DNA of 64,000 bases from Mycolicibacterium rhodesiae JS60 (GTDB lineage: Bacteria; Actinomycetota; Actinomycetes; Mycobacteriales; Mycobacteriaceae): assembly GCA_000230935.2 (NCBI GenBank), contig AGIQ01000001.1, positions 1,860,001-1,924,000 on the forward strand, read 5' to 3'. Positions 32,274-39,763 of the stretch are shown piece after piece. Below the pieces are notes generated by a model. It did not search any database and had not been told where the DNA came from. It saw only the letters and a list, made by a program, of their open reading frames with translations. The first letter of the stretch is position 1; each line of letters starts with the position of its first letter. Made by a program: the position numbers and the translations under genes.

Positions 32274-33329
32274 TTACCAGGTGCGCCGGGCGCCGGTGGT
32301 GAGTTCCTTGCCTTTGTGCCGCCAGCGCGGCTCTTTGTCGACGGTGCGGCCGGTGATTTCGCGCAAGTTGCGGATCACCGATCCGTAAAGCCCGGAGGCC
32401 GTTGTGGACAACTTGCCGCCTGGGGGCTCGTCCATGAACGGCATGAACTTGTCCGGGAAACCCGGCATGGTGCACCCGATGCAGATGCCGCCGACGTTCG
32501 GACATCCGCCTACACCGTTGATCCAACCACGTTTGGGCACATTGCATTTCACGACCGGACCCCAGCACCCGAGCTTGACGATGCACTTGGGTGAGCCGTA
32601 TTCCGTTGCGAAATCGCCCTGTTCGTAGTAACCGGCCCTGTCGCATCCCTCATGAACAGTCTTGCCGAACAGCCATTGCGGTCTCAACGCGTCGTCGAGC
32701 GGGATCATCGGCGCTTGTCCGGTAGCCATGTAGAGCAGATAGGTGAGCGTCTCGGAGAGGTTGTCGGGATGGATCGGGCAACCCGGTACGCACACGATCG
32801 GGATGCCGGCCTTGCTCTTCCAGTCCCAGCCCAGATAGTCCGGAACTCCCATGGCGCCGGTGGGGTTTCCGGCCATCGCGTGGATCCCGCCGTAGGTGGC
32901 GCAGGTGCCCACCGCCACCACCGCGGTGGCCTTGGGCGTCAGTCTGTCGAGCCACGCGCTGGTCGTCATCGGCTGACCGGTTGCCGGGTCGTTGCCGAAC
33001 CCGCACCAATACCCCTCGGTGTGCAGCTGTTCGTTGGGGATCGAGCCCTCCACGACGAGCACGAACGGTTCCAACTCGCCGCGCTCGGCGCGGAAGAACC
33101 ACGCCAGGAAATCGTCGGCGCCACCGCTGGGCCCGCACTCGAAGTCGATCAGCGGCCAGTGCACCGCAACCTTGGGCAGACCCGGTAACGCCCCGAGAGC
33201 GATCTCCTCGATGCTGGGTTGGGTGGCGGCAGTCAACGCCACCGAATCACCATCGCAACTGAGGCCTGCATTGATCCACAGAACGTGGATCAGAGTTTCT
33301 TCCGCTTTGACTGCTGCTTCCGTCGGCAT
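32274..33329 (-). CDS. hhyS: [NiFe]-hydrogenase small subunit, group 1h (Hhy)-like
   Basis: Iron-sulfur subunit (351 residues) that takes electrons from the active site through three clusters. The proximal-cluster motif is GLSCDGDSV (Cys25-x2-Asp28), where most hydrogenases have CxxC; an Asp ligand to the proximal cluster is known from the Ralstonia actinobacterial-type hydrogenase. Other cluster cysteines lie in VGTCATYGG, CVPGCPIHPDN, HEGCDRAG and the C-terminal CIVKLGCWGP...GGCPNVGGICIGC. There is no N-terminal Tat signal and no C-terminal anchor. First gene of the structural operon, with a candidate promoter at 33414-33442. Confidence 0.95.
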   Translation of the reverse strand: MPTEAAVKAEETLIHVLWINAGLSCDGDSVALTAATQPSIEEIALGALPGLPKVAVHWPLIDFECGPSGGADDFLAWFFRAERGELEPFVLVVEGSIPNEQLHTEGYWCGFGNDPATGQPMTTSAWLDRLTPKATAVVAVGTCATYGGIHAMAGNPTGAMGVPDYLGWDWKSKAGIPIVCVPGCPIHPDNLSETLTYLLYMATGQAPMIPLDDALRPQWLFGKTVHEGCDRAGYYEQGDFATEYGSPKCIVKLGCWGPVVKCNVPKRGWINGVGGCPNVGGICIGCTMPGFPDKFMPFMDEPPGGKLSTTASGLYGSVIRNLREITGRTVDKEPRWRHKGKELTTGARRTW

Positions 33330-33343
33330 GCTCGCAGCTTCCC

Positions 33344-33364
33344 GGGACGGGAGCTGACCGTCCC
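33344..33364 (-). promoter_or_regulatory. Hairpin in the hhyS 5' untranslated region
   Basis: GGGACGG (33344-33350) and CCGTCCC (33358-33364) form a perfect 7-bp stem with a 7-nt loop. In the transcript it would end 14 nt before the hhyS start codon and lie next to the weak ribosome site GGGAAG. It could influence translation, or be a protein-binding palindrome. Confidence 0.4.
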
Positions 33365-33413
33365 TTGCGCCGCCGGAGTCGACCGTCGGCCCTCTTGCGC
33401 GGCGTTGTTTCTG

Positions 33414-33442
33414 GGTCTACTCCCGGGCCACGGCGTTGTCAA
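33414..33442 (-). promoter_or_regulatory. Candidate sigma-A-type promoter of the hydrogenase structural operon
   Basis: On the minus strand TTGACA (33437-33442) and TAGACC (33414-33419) are separated by exactly 17 bp. Transcription would start about 80 nt before the hhyS ATG. The 231-bp gap between hypB and hhyS otherwise contains no gene. The hexamer match at -35 is perfect, at -10 only partial. Confidence 0.5.
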
Positions 33443-33560
33443 CGCCTGCGATGTGGTTGGAAAGAGGCTGGCCGGATGCTGTCGGAAATCTGGTAGACCG
33501 GGTATGGCGGTCATCCGCGAAATGCACAGCACGCACGTTATTTTGAACGTCGCGTCTGGG

Positions 33561-34340
33561 TCAGTGCTTTGTCGCCGAAGTGAAGTTACGGAGCCAATCG
33601 AACCAGTTGGGCATGCCCTCGCCGGTGCGTGCGCTCACCGGCAGGATCGTTGCACGCGGATTCACTTCACGGACCCGGGCTATGTAGGTGTCGACATCGA
33701 CATCGAGGTGGGGCACCAGGTCGATCTTGTTCAGCAACACCACATCGACCGAGCGGAACATCACCGGATACTTGAGTGGCTTGTCTTCGCCCTCGGTCAC
33801 CGAATACACCATCGCCTTGGCGTGCTCGCCGACGTCGAACTCCGCGGGACACACCAGGTTCCCCACATTCTCGATGATCACGAGATCAAGCACCGGAAGG
33901 TCGAGCCCCTGCAGTGCGCGGTTGACCATCGGGGCATCCAGGTGGCATTCCCCGCCGAAACCGTTGTTGGTGTTGAGCAGGGAGATCTGGGCGCCGCGGC
34001 CACCGAGCTTGGCTGCGTCCAGATCGGTGGCGATGTCACCCTCGATCACGCCGACGGCGAGGTCGTTCGCCAGCTCGTCGAGAGTGGCGGCCAGCACCGT
34101 CGTCTTTCCCGAACCCGGTGAACTCATCAGGTTCAGTGCGCGGATTCCGTTGCTCTCGAAGGCTGCCCGGTTGATGTCGGCGCGGCTGTCGTTCTCGGCG
34201 AAGATGTGCTCGAGTACCTCGATGCGCTCCGAGCCGGTTGCATAACCACTGTGGTCGCCGTGGTCGTGCGAGTGGTGCTCATGATCATCGTGTTCGTGGC
34301 TGTGCACCGTGCCGTCGTCGTGACGATGAAACCTACCCAT
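33561..34340 (-). CDS. hypB: Hydrogenase nickel-insertion GTPase HypB
   Basis: GTPase (259 residues) that delivers nickel to the large-subunit precursor with HypA. The N-terminal 30 residues are very rich in His (HSHEHDDHEHHSHDHGDH), a nickel-storage region. The G1 loop SSPGSGKTT is near residue 73, then GDIATDLDA, the metal-binding GGECHLD, ENVGNLVCPAEFD (G3 region) and NKIDLVPH (G4). It is 23 bp downstream of hypA and is followed by the hhyS promoter region, so hypAB may be transcribed apart from or through into the structural operon. Confidence 0.95.
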   Translation of the reverse strand: MGRFHRHDDGTVHSHEHDDHEHHSHDHGDHSGYATGSERIEVLEHIFAENDSRADINRAAFESNGIRALNLMSSPGSGKTTVLAATLDELANDLAVGVIEGDIATDLDAAKLGGRGAQISLLNTNNGFGGECHLDAPMVNRALQGLDLPVLDLVIIENVGNLVCPAEFDVGEHAKAMVYSVTEGEDKPLKYPVMFRSVDVVLLNKIDLVPHLDVDVDTYIARVREVNPRATILPVSARTGEGMPNWFDWLRNFTSATKH

Positions 34341-34363
34341 GCCGAGACCTTTCGCTTCGCAGG

Positions 34364-34699
34364 CTACGTCACGTCGAGTGAGGTGACCAAGAACTCGTTA
34401 CCCCGCACCACCTCGACGTCGACGCTCTCGCAGTGTGGGCACGACACCGTCCAGCGGGAGGCGATCTCCGAGTGCTGTCCGCAGCTGTGACAGTCCACCT
34501 CCGCGGCGACGAGTTCGAGCTCCAACTCGGCATCGGGCATGTTCTCGTGATCGCGGACCAGCGTCCAGCAGAACGACAATGAGTCGGGCACGACCTGACG
34601 CAGCGCGCCGATCTGTACCCGCACCACATCAACACGGCGGCCGGCCGCGTACGGCTTCACCACCCCGGCAATCGCGTGGCACAGGGACAATTCGTGCAC
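34364..34699 (-). CDS. hypA: Hydrogenase nickel-insertion protein HypA
   Basis: Nickel metallochaperone of 111 residues, partner of HypB. The start is the GTG at 34699, because the protein then begins Met-His-Glu (HELSLC), whose His2 is the essential nickel ligand. The zinc site is made of two pairs, CHSCG and CPHCE, at about residues 72-94. The open frame runs 50 codons further upstream but would bury the nickel-binding N-terminus. hypA diverges from the hypF operon; the 257 bp between them hold an inverted repeat, a promoter and a very small frame. Confidence 0.93.
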   Translation of the reverse strand: MHELSLCHAIAGVVKPYAAGRRVDVVRVQIGALRQVVPDSLSFCWTLVRDHENMPDAELELELVAAEVDCHSCGQHSEIASRWTVSCPHCESVDVEVVRGNEFLVTSLDVT

Positions 34700-34704
34700 T
34701 GTCG

Positions 34705-34786
34705 GTCTTTCCGTCATCCGAGTCGGGCAGGCCTGCACCCTACAACGCCCCGCTGGCGCAGCCGAGAGCCTTCTGGACGGAAAGAC
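34705..34786. promoter_or_regulatory. Perfect 11-bp inverted repeat in the hypA-hypF intergenic region
   Basis: GTCTTTCCGTC (34705-34715) and its exact complement GACGGAAAGAC (34776-34786) are 60 bp apart, just upstream of hypA and of the hypF promoter. A partly similar GTCGGAAATC lies at 33481-33490, upstream of the hhyS promoter. These could be binding sites of a regulator shared by the hydrogenase genes; inference only. Confidence 0.4.
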
Positions 34787-34811
34787 GCAGACTTTCGCTG
34801 CGAAATTGTGA

Positions 34812-34840
34812 TTGTGGTCATAGCACCGCGGGACTAGCGT
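34812..34840 (+). promoter_or_regulatory. Candidate promoter of the hypF-hypC-hypD-hypE operon
   Basis: TTGTGG (34812-34817), 17 bp, then TAGCGT (34835-34840). The -10 fits TAnnnT and the spacing is ideal. Transcription would start about 60 nt before the small frame at 34906. Confidence 0.45.
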
Positions 34841-34905
34841 GGTTTTCACCTGCCCCGTGCGAACAGCCCATCGCCTCGGGTGGTTGTCTTCTGCTCAGGA
34901 GGTCC

Positions 34906-34941
34906 ATGAGCACCTATTTGCGCCCGCGTTCGGCGGGCTGA
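34906..34941 (+). CDS. Possible 11-codon upstream ORF before hypF
   Basis: ATG with a near-perfect ribosome site CAGGAGGT five nt upstream, encoding only MSTYLRPRSAG before TGA. It ends 15 nt before the hypF ATG, whose own upstream sequence (GGCGACGGCG) is a poor ribosome site. Translation of the small frame could deliver ribosomes to hypF or regulate it. No homologue is known to me. Confidence 0.4.
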   Translation: MSTYLRPRSAG

Positions 34942-34956
34942 GGCGACGGCGATCCG

Positions 34957-37290
34957 ATGAATGTGAGGGTGCGCCTCGACATCACCGGTGTGGTGCAGGG
35001 CGTCGGGTTCCGCCCGGCGGTCGCGCGGATCGCTGCTGAGTGGGGTCTCGGCGGCTTCGTGTACAACGACGCCGGGTCGGTTCATTGCGAACTGGAGGGC
35101 CCGACCGCCGACGTCGAGGCCGCGATCGCGGCGATCCGACATCGGCCACCGCCGATGGCACGTATTGATGCGTTGCACAGTCGGGCTTTGGAACCCAACG
35201 GCGACAACAGTTTTGACATCATCGGTAGCCGCAGTGGGGACGACTCACGGACGCTGATTCCGCCGGACATCGCGGTCTGCGACGATTGTCTGCGCGAAAT
35301 GCGCGACTCGGCCGACCGGCGCCACGGCCATGCCTTCATCACCTGCACCAACTGCGGGCCGCGCTACACCGTCATCACCGATCTGCCCTACGACCGGCCG
35401 GCGACCACCATGGCCGGTTTCCCGATGTGTGCGGCATGCGCGGCGGAGTACCACGATCCGCTGGATCGTCGCTATCACGCCCAGACCATCGCGTGCCCGG
35501 ATTGCGGTCCCCGGCTGAGCTGGCAGGCCGCGGGCGTCGGACATCTCACCGACGACCCGGTCGGCGCGGCAACGGCCGCGCTGCGGGCCGGGCGAATCGT
35601 CGCGGTCAAGGGAATCGGCGGCTTCCACCTGGCCTGCCGCGCCGATGATGCGTCTGTGGTCGCCGAACTGCGCTGGCGGAAAAGCCGTCCGGCCAAGCCG
35701 TTCGCGGTGATGGTCGCCGACCTGGCCGCCGCCGACGACATCGTGGTTCTCGACGACGCGACCGCTGCCGCGTTGGCCTCGCCTTCGGCGCCGATCGTGC
35801 TCGTCGCCCGCCGGTCCGGCGGGGTTGCCGACGGCGTGGCGCCCGGGCTGGCCGACCTCGGCGTGATGCTGGCCTACTCTCCGCTGCACCACCAGTTGTT
35901 CGACCGGCTGGGGCGCTCGACAGCACTGGTGATGACCTCTGCCAATCGGGGCGGGTCACCCATCGTGTTCCGCGATGAACAGCTGGGGTGGATCGACGGG
36001 CTCGCCGACGCGGTTCTCACCCATGACCGGCCCATTCACGTGCCGTGCGAGGATTCGGTGATCATCATCGACGAGCGCGGCGCGCAGGTGCCGTTGCGGC
36101 GCTCGCGCGGGTACGCCCCGCTCCCGGTATCGGTGCCCGATCCGGGGCCGGAGCGCGTCATTCTCGCCACCGGCGGCGACCTGAAGACCACGTTCTGCCT
36201 GATGGGGACCGACGGGCACGCACATATGTCCGCCCATCTCGGCGACATGGCCGACCCGCGGACACAGAGCTGCTTCGAATCGGCCCTGGATCACCTGGCT
36301 TTCATGACCGATCGCACACCCGATGTGATCGCCTGCGACATGCACCCCGGGTACGCCACCACTGCGTGGGCGCAACGCCACGCCCTGGGGCGGCGGGTCA
36401 TCGCTGTCCAACACCATCACGCTCATGCGGTCTCGCTGCTCGCCGAACATCGACGTCTGGGCACACCGGTCATCGCCGTCACCTATGACGGCACCGGCTA
36501 CGGCACCGACGGCACCATCTGGGGCGGCGAGCTGCTGGCGATCACCGATGCGACTCGGTTCACCCGGGTCGGCCACCTCCGGGAGTTCGCATTGCCCGGC
36601 GGCGATGGCGCGGTTCGTCACCCGGCCCGTATCGCTCTGGATCTCCTGCACCGTGCCGGCATCGACTGGGCCGCCGATCTGCCGCCGGTTGCCGCGCTCG
36701 ACAAGACTGGGCTGAGTATCCTGCGCCAGCAGATCCCGCGGGGGCTCGGGTGTGTACCGACCACCAGCATGGGCCGTCTCTTCGACGCGGTGGCCAGCCT
36801 GCTCGGCGTGTGCCAGGAGGCCAGCTACGAGGGCCAGGCCGCGGTGGAGTTGGAGCACCTGGCCAGACGCGGGACGCCGAGTGGATTGGATTTCGGTGTC
36901 GCCGATGGCGTGTTGGATCCCGGGCCGGTGATCGCCGGAATCGTCGCGGGCCTTCGTGACGGCACGCCCGTCGCCGACCTGGCCGCCGGTTTCCACCAGG
37001 CAGTCGTCCGTGCGACGACCGCAGCGGCCACCGAATGTGCTCGGGCGGCCGGGATCTCGGTCGTCGGGTTGACCGGCGGCGTCTTCGCCAATCGTCTTCT
37101 GCTGCAGAGTCTTCGGCGCGCGCTCGGTGAGCGCGGGTTCGAGGTCCTCACTCACCGAACAGTGCCATGTAACGACGGCGGACTGGCGCTGGGCCAGGCC
37201 ACCATCGCCGCCGCCACGCTCATCGAGGCGGGGCCGGCGGCTGTACCGGAAAGGAACGGCGTATGTGCCTCGGAATCCCCGGCAAGGTGA
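34957..37290 (+). CDS. hypF: Carbamoyltransferase HypF
   Basis: Large maturation enzyme (777 residues) that turns carbamoyl phosphate into a thiocarbamate on HypE, the source of the CN ligands of the active-site iron. Domains in order: N-terminal acylphosphatase with GVVQGVGFRPAVARIA (about 10-30), two zinc-finger-like units with CDDCLRE, CTNCGPRYT, CAACAAEY and CPDCGPRL (about 105-190), a YrdC-like nucleotide domain (AGRIVAVKGIGGFHLAC), and a C-terminal Kae1-like domain with the metal-binding QHHHAHAVSLLAEH and LTGGVFANRLLL. hypC starts 28 bp before its end. Confidence 0.96.
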   Translation: MNVRVRLDITGVVQGVGFRPAVARIAAEWGLGGFVYNDAGSVHCELEGPTADVEAAIAAIRHRPPPMARIDALHSRALEPNGDNSFDIIGSRSGDDSRTLIPPDIAVCDDCLREMRDSADRRHGHAFITCTNCGPRYTVITDLPYDRPATTMAGFPMCAACAAEYHDPLDRRYHAQTIACPDCGPRLSWQAAGVGHLTDDPVGAATAALRAGRIVAVKGIGGFHLACRADDASVVAELRWRKSRPAKPFAVMVADLAAADDIVVLDDATAAALASPSAPIVLVARRSGGVADGVAPGLADLGVMLAYSPLHHQLFDRLGRSTALVMTSANRGGSPIVFRDEQLGWIDGLADAVLTHDRPIHVPCEDSVIIIDERGAQVPLRRSRGYAPLPVSVPDPGPERVILATGGDLKTTFCLMGTDGHAHMSAHLGDMADPRTQSCFESALDHLAFMTDRTPDVIACDMHPGYATTAWAQRHALGRRVIAVQHHHAHAVSLLAEHRRLGTPVIAVTYDGTGYGTDGTIWGGELLAITDATRFTRVGHLREFALPGGDGAVRHPARIALDLLHRAGIDWAADLPPVAALDKTGLSILRQQIPRGLGCVPTTSMGRLFDAVASLLGVCQEASYEGQAAVELEHLARRGTPSGLDFGVADGVLDPGPVIAGIVAGLRDGTPVADLAAGFHQAVVRATTAAATECARAAGISVVGLTGGVFANRLLLQSLRRALGERGFEVLTHRTVPCNDGGLALGQATIAAATLIEAGPAAVPERNGVCASESPAR

Positions 37291-37538
37291 TCGAAATATG
37301 GGAGGAGGCCGGCACCCGGATGTCGACTGTCGACTTCGGCGGCACTACCAAGACGGTGTGCCTGGCGTACCTGCCGGACATGCAGATCGGCGAATACACC
37401 ATCGTGCATGCGGGTTTCGCGATCGCCCGGCTCGACGAAGCGTCGGCCAACGAGACGTTGAAGATGTTCGAAGACCTGGGCGTCCTTGCGGAAGAACTCG
37501 GCGGCACCGAAGGACAGGGTAGGAGGGAACCGGCATGA
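37263..37538 (+). CDS. hypC: HypC-family chaperone (hyp operon copy)
   Basis: Second HypC of the window, 91 residues. It begins MCLGIPGKV with the essential Cys2, shows [15 protein letters not shown], and ends in a Gly/Arg-rich tail. It overlaps hypF by 28 bp and hypD by 4 bp (ATGA), so it is translated with hypD, its usual partner in building the Fe(CN)2CO unit. It differs clearly from the copy at 26068-26316, which suggests two specialised chaperones. Confidence 0.95.
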   Translation: MCLGIPGKVIEIWEEAGTRMSTVDFGGTTKTVCLAYLPDMQIGEYTIVHAGFAIARLDEASANETLKMFEDLGVLAEELGGTEGQGRREPA

Positions 37539-38638
37539 AGTATCTCGACGAATTCCGTGATCCCGCCGCGGCCAAGAACCTGGTCGAGGCGATTCAGCGG
37601 CGCGCCACCCGTACCTGGACCATCATGGAAGTCTGTGGTGGGCAGACACATTCGATCATCAGAAACGGCGTCGATCAGCTGCTCGACGGGGCCGTGGACT
37701 TCATCCACGGACCCGGCTGTCCGGTGTGCGTCACACCGCTGGAGATGATCGACCGGGCACTGGAGATCGCCGCCCGCGACGACGTCATCTTCTGCTCGTT
37801 CGGTGACATGCTGCGGGTGCCCGGCAGTCGCCACGACCTGTTCAGTGTGCGCGCCCGTGGCGGCGATGTCCGCATCGTCTACTCGCCGCTGGACGCCACC
37901 CGGATCGCTGCCGACAACCCGGACAAAGAGGTGGTGTTCTTCGGTGTCGGGTTCGAGACCACCGCGCCGGCCAACGCCATGTCGGTGCTGCACGCCAAGC
38001 GGCTGGGGCTGACCAATTTCTCGGTGCTGATCTCCCACGTGCTGGTTCCCCCCGCGATGACGGCCATCCTGAGCTCGCCCACCAACCGGGTAGAGGGCTT
38101 CCTCGCCGCCGGTCACGTCTGCACCGTGATGGGCACCGCGGAATACGGGCCGCTCGTCGAGCAGTTCAAGGTGCCCATTGTGGTGACGGGATTCGAACCG
38201 CTTGACCTGCTCGAAGGGGTGCGTCAGGTCGTTGATCTGCTCGAATCGGGCAAGGTGGAGTTGCGAAACGCGTATCCGCGGGCGGTCAGCGACGTTGGCA
38301 ACACCGTCGCGCAGGAGGCGCTGGCCGATGTGTTCTCGGTGGTCGATCGCCAGTGGCGGGGCATCGGCATGATCCCCAAGTCGGGCTGGGCGCTCTCGCC
38401 GCGTTATGCCGAATTCGACGCCGAGCTCAAGTTCGGGGTGGGGCATTTGCAGGTGCAGGAGTCCTCGGAATGCCACAGCGGTGAGGTCTTGCAGGGCCTG
38501 CTCAAGCCCAACCAGTGTCCGGCGTTCGGCACGACCTGCACGCCGCGCACACCGTTGGGAGCCACCATGGTCTCCAGCGAGGGAGCGTGCGCGGCTTACT
38601 ACCAGTTCCGCAGGCTCGAAACCGCCGCCCATGTCTGA
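37535..38638 (+). CDS. hypD: Hydrogenase iron-centre assembly protein HypD
   Basis: Fe-S scaffold protein (367 residues) on which the CN and CO ligands are attached to iron. Typical segments are [11 protein letters not shown] (near residue 31), [11 protein letters not shown] (near 63) with the catalytic Cxx[13 protein letters not shown] and the C-terminal cysteines of the 4Fe-4S cluster in [30 protein letters not shown] sequence split over about residues 309-335. It overlaps hypC by 4 bp and hypE by 8 bp. Confidence 0.96.
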   Translation: MKYLDEFRDPAAAKNLVEAIQRRATRTWTIMEVCGGQTHSIIRNGVDQLLDGAVDFIHGPGCPVCVTPLEMIDRALEIAARDDVIFCSFGDMLRVPGSRHDLFSVRARGGDVRIVYSPLDATRIAADNPDKEVVFFGVGFETTAPANAMSVLHAKRLGLTNFSVLISHVLVPPAMTAILSSPTNRVEGFLAAGHVCTVMGTAEYGPLVEQFKVPIVVTGFEPLDLLEGVRQVVDLLESGKVELRNAYPRAVSDVGNTVAQEALADVFSVVDRQWRGIGMIPKSGWALSPRYAEFDAELKFGVGHLQVQESSECHSGEVLQGLLKPNQCPAFGTTCTPRTPLGATMVSSEGACAAYYQFRRLETAAHV

Positions 38639-39701
38639 TTCGGCGGGAATCGATCCATCGGATTGGGTGTGCCCGCTACCGCTACGCGAGACCAGCCGGA
38701 TCGTGCTGGGGCACGGCGGCGGCGGGATCCTGTCCGAAGAGCTGATCGAGAATCTGTTCCTGCCGGCGTTCGGGTCGGCGGGTGGGCCTGCCCGCGACTC
38801 CGCGGTGTTGAATGTTCCCGGTGGGCGCATCGCGCTGACCACCGATTCCTACGTCGTCAACCCGTTGTTCTTCCCGGGCGGCAACATTGGTGATCTGGCC
38901 GTCAATGGCACCATCAACGATCTCGCGTGCAGTGGCGCGCAGCCGCTCGGGCTGACCGCCGGCTTCATCATCGAGGAGGGCCTGGAGCTCGAGGTGCTGG
39001 GCGCCATCGCTCAGACGATGGGTAAGGCCGCCGCCGAGGCAGGCGTGAATATCGTCACCGGCGACACCAAGGTCGTCGGAAAGGGCAGTGCGGACGGGCT
39101 TTTCGTCAATACCGCCGGCGTTGGCGTAGTGCCCGACGGGGTGCGGATCGGACCCGAGCAGGCCCGCCCCGGCGACCATGTCATCGTGTCGGGCAACATC
39201 GGCGAGCACGGCGTGGCGATCATGAGTGTGCGCGAGGGTATCGACTTCGGGACGACGGTGACCACCGACAGCGCCCCATTGCATCTGCTGGTGGCCGCAA
39301 TGCTGGCGGCGGCGCCCGACGCAGGCGCGATCCACGTGCTGCGCGATCCGACCCGGGGCGGGCTGGTCGCGTCGGCGGTCGAGATCGCCCGCACCTCCGG
39401 TGTCGGTGTCGAACTCGACGAGCAACTCATCCCGGTGCCGGACACGGTGGCGTCGGCCTGCAGTTTCCTCGGACTCGATCCGCTGCAGGTGGCCAACGAG
39501 GGCAAGCTGGTGGCATTCGTCGACCCGGCGTACAGCGAAGCGGTATTGGCGGCCATGCGATCCCGGCCCGAGGGAACGGGGGCGGTGGTCATCGGCCGCG
39601 CGGTCGAGGAGCACCCGGGAATGGTCGTCGGCCGCACCGCGTTCGGCACCACCCGAGTGATCGAACGTGAACTGGGTGAGCAGCTTCCGCGAATCTGCTG
39701 A
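38631..39701 (+). CDS. hypE: Hydrogenase maturation protein HypE (thiocarboxamide dehydratase)
   Basis: ATP-dependent enzyme (356 residues) that dehydrates the carbamoyl group on its own C-terminal cysteine to thiocyanate. The functional C-terminus PRIC is intact, with the Cys as last residue. The PurM-like fold shows [18 protein letters not shown] at the start, [18 protein letters not shown], and [19 protein letters not shown]. The frame is open 75 codons further upstream inside hypD, but the ATG at 38631 is right for the family. It ends the hyp operon, 62 bp before the convergent end of the alanine/proline-rich gene. Confidence 0.96.
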   Translation: MSDSAGIDPSDWVCPLPLRETSRIVLGHGGGGILSEELIENLFLPAFGSAGGPARDSAVLNVPGGRIALTTDSYVVNPLFFPGGNIGDLAVNGTINDLACSGAQPLGLTAGFIIEEGLELEVLGAIAQTMGKAAAEAGVNIVTGDTKVVGKGSADGLFVNTAGVGVVPDGVRIGPEQARPGDHVIVSGNIGEHGVAIMSVREGIDFGTTVTTDSAPLHLLVAAMLAAAPDAGAIHVLRDPTRGGLVASAVEIARTSGVGVELDEQLIPVPDTVASACSFLGLDPLQVANEGKLVAFVDPAYSEAVLAAMRSRPEGTGAVVIGRAVEEHPGMVVGRTAFGTTRVIERELGEQLPRIC

Positions 39702-39763
39702 CACGTGACCAATGACCGGACGGCGCACCGGGTCAGTCGTCGATCGGCAAGTCCCTCTGACCG

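Noticed and set aside
32274..33329. Twin-arginine signal on the hydrogenase small subunit, as in periplasmic uptake enzymes
   Set aside because: The N-terminus MPTEAAVKAEETLIHVLW has no RR motif or hydrophobic core; the gene start is well fixed by the upstream non-coding gap.
34700..34849. Longer HypA start, 50 codons upstream
   Set aside because: HypA needs His at position 2 as nickel ligand; only the GTG at 34699 gives this.
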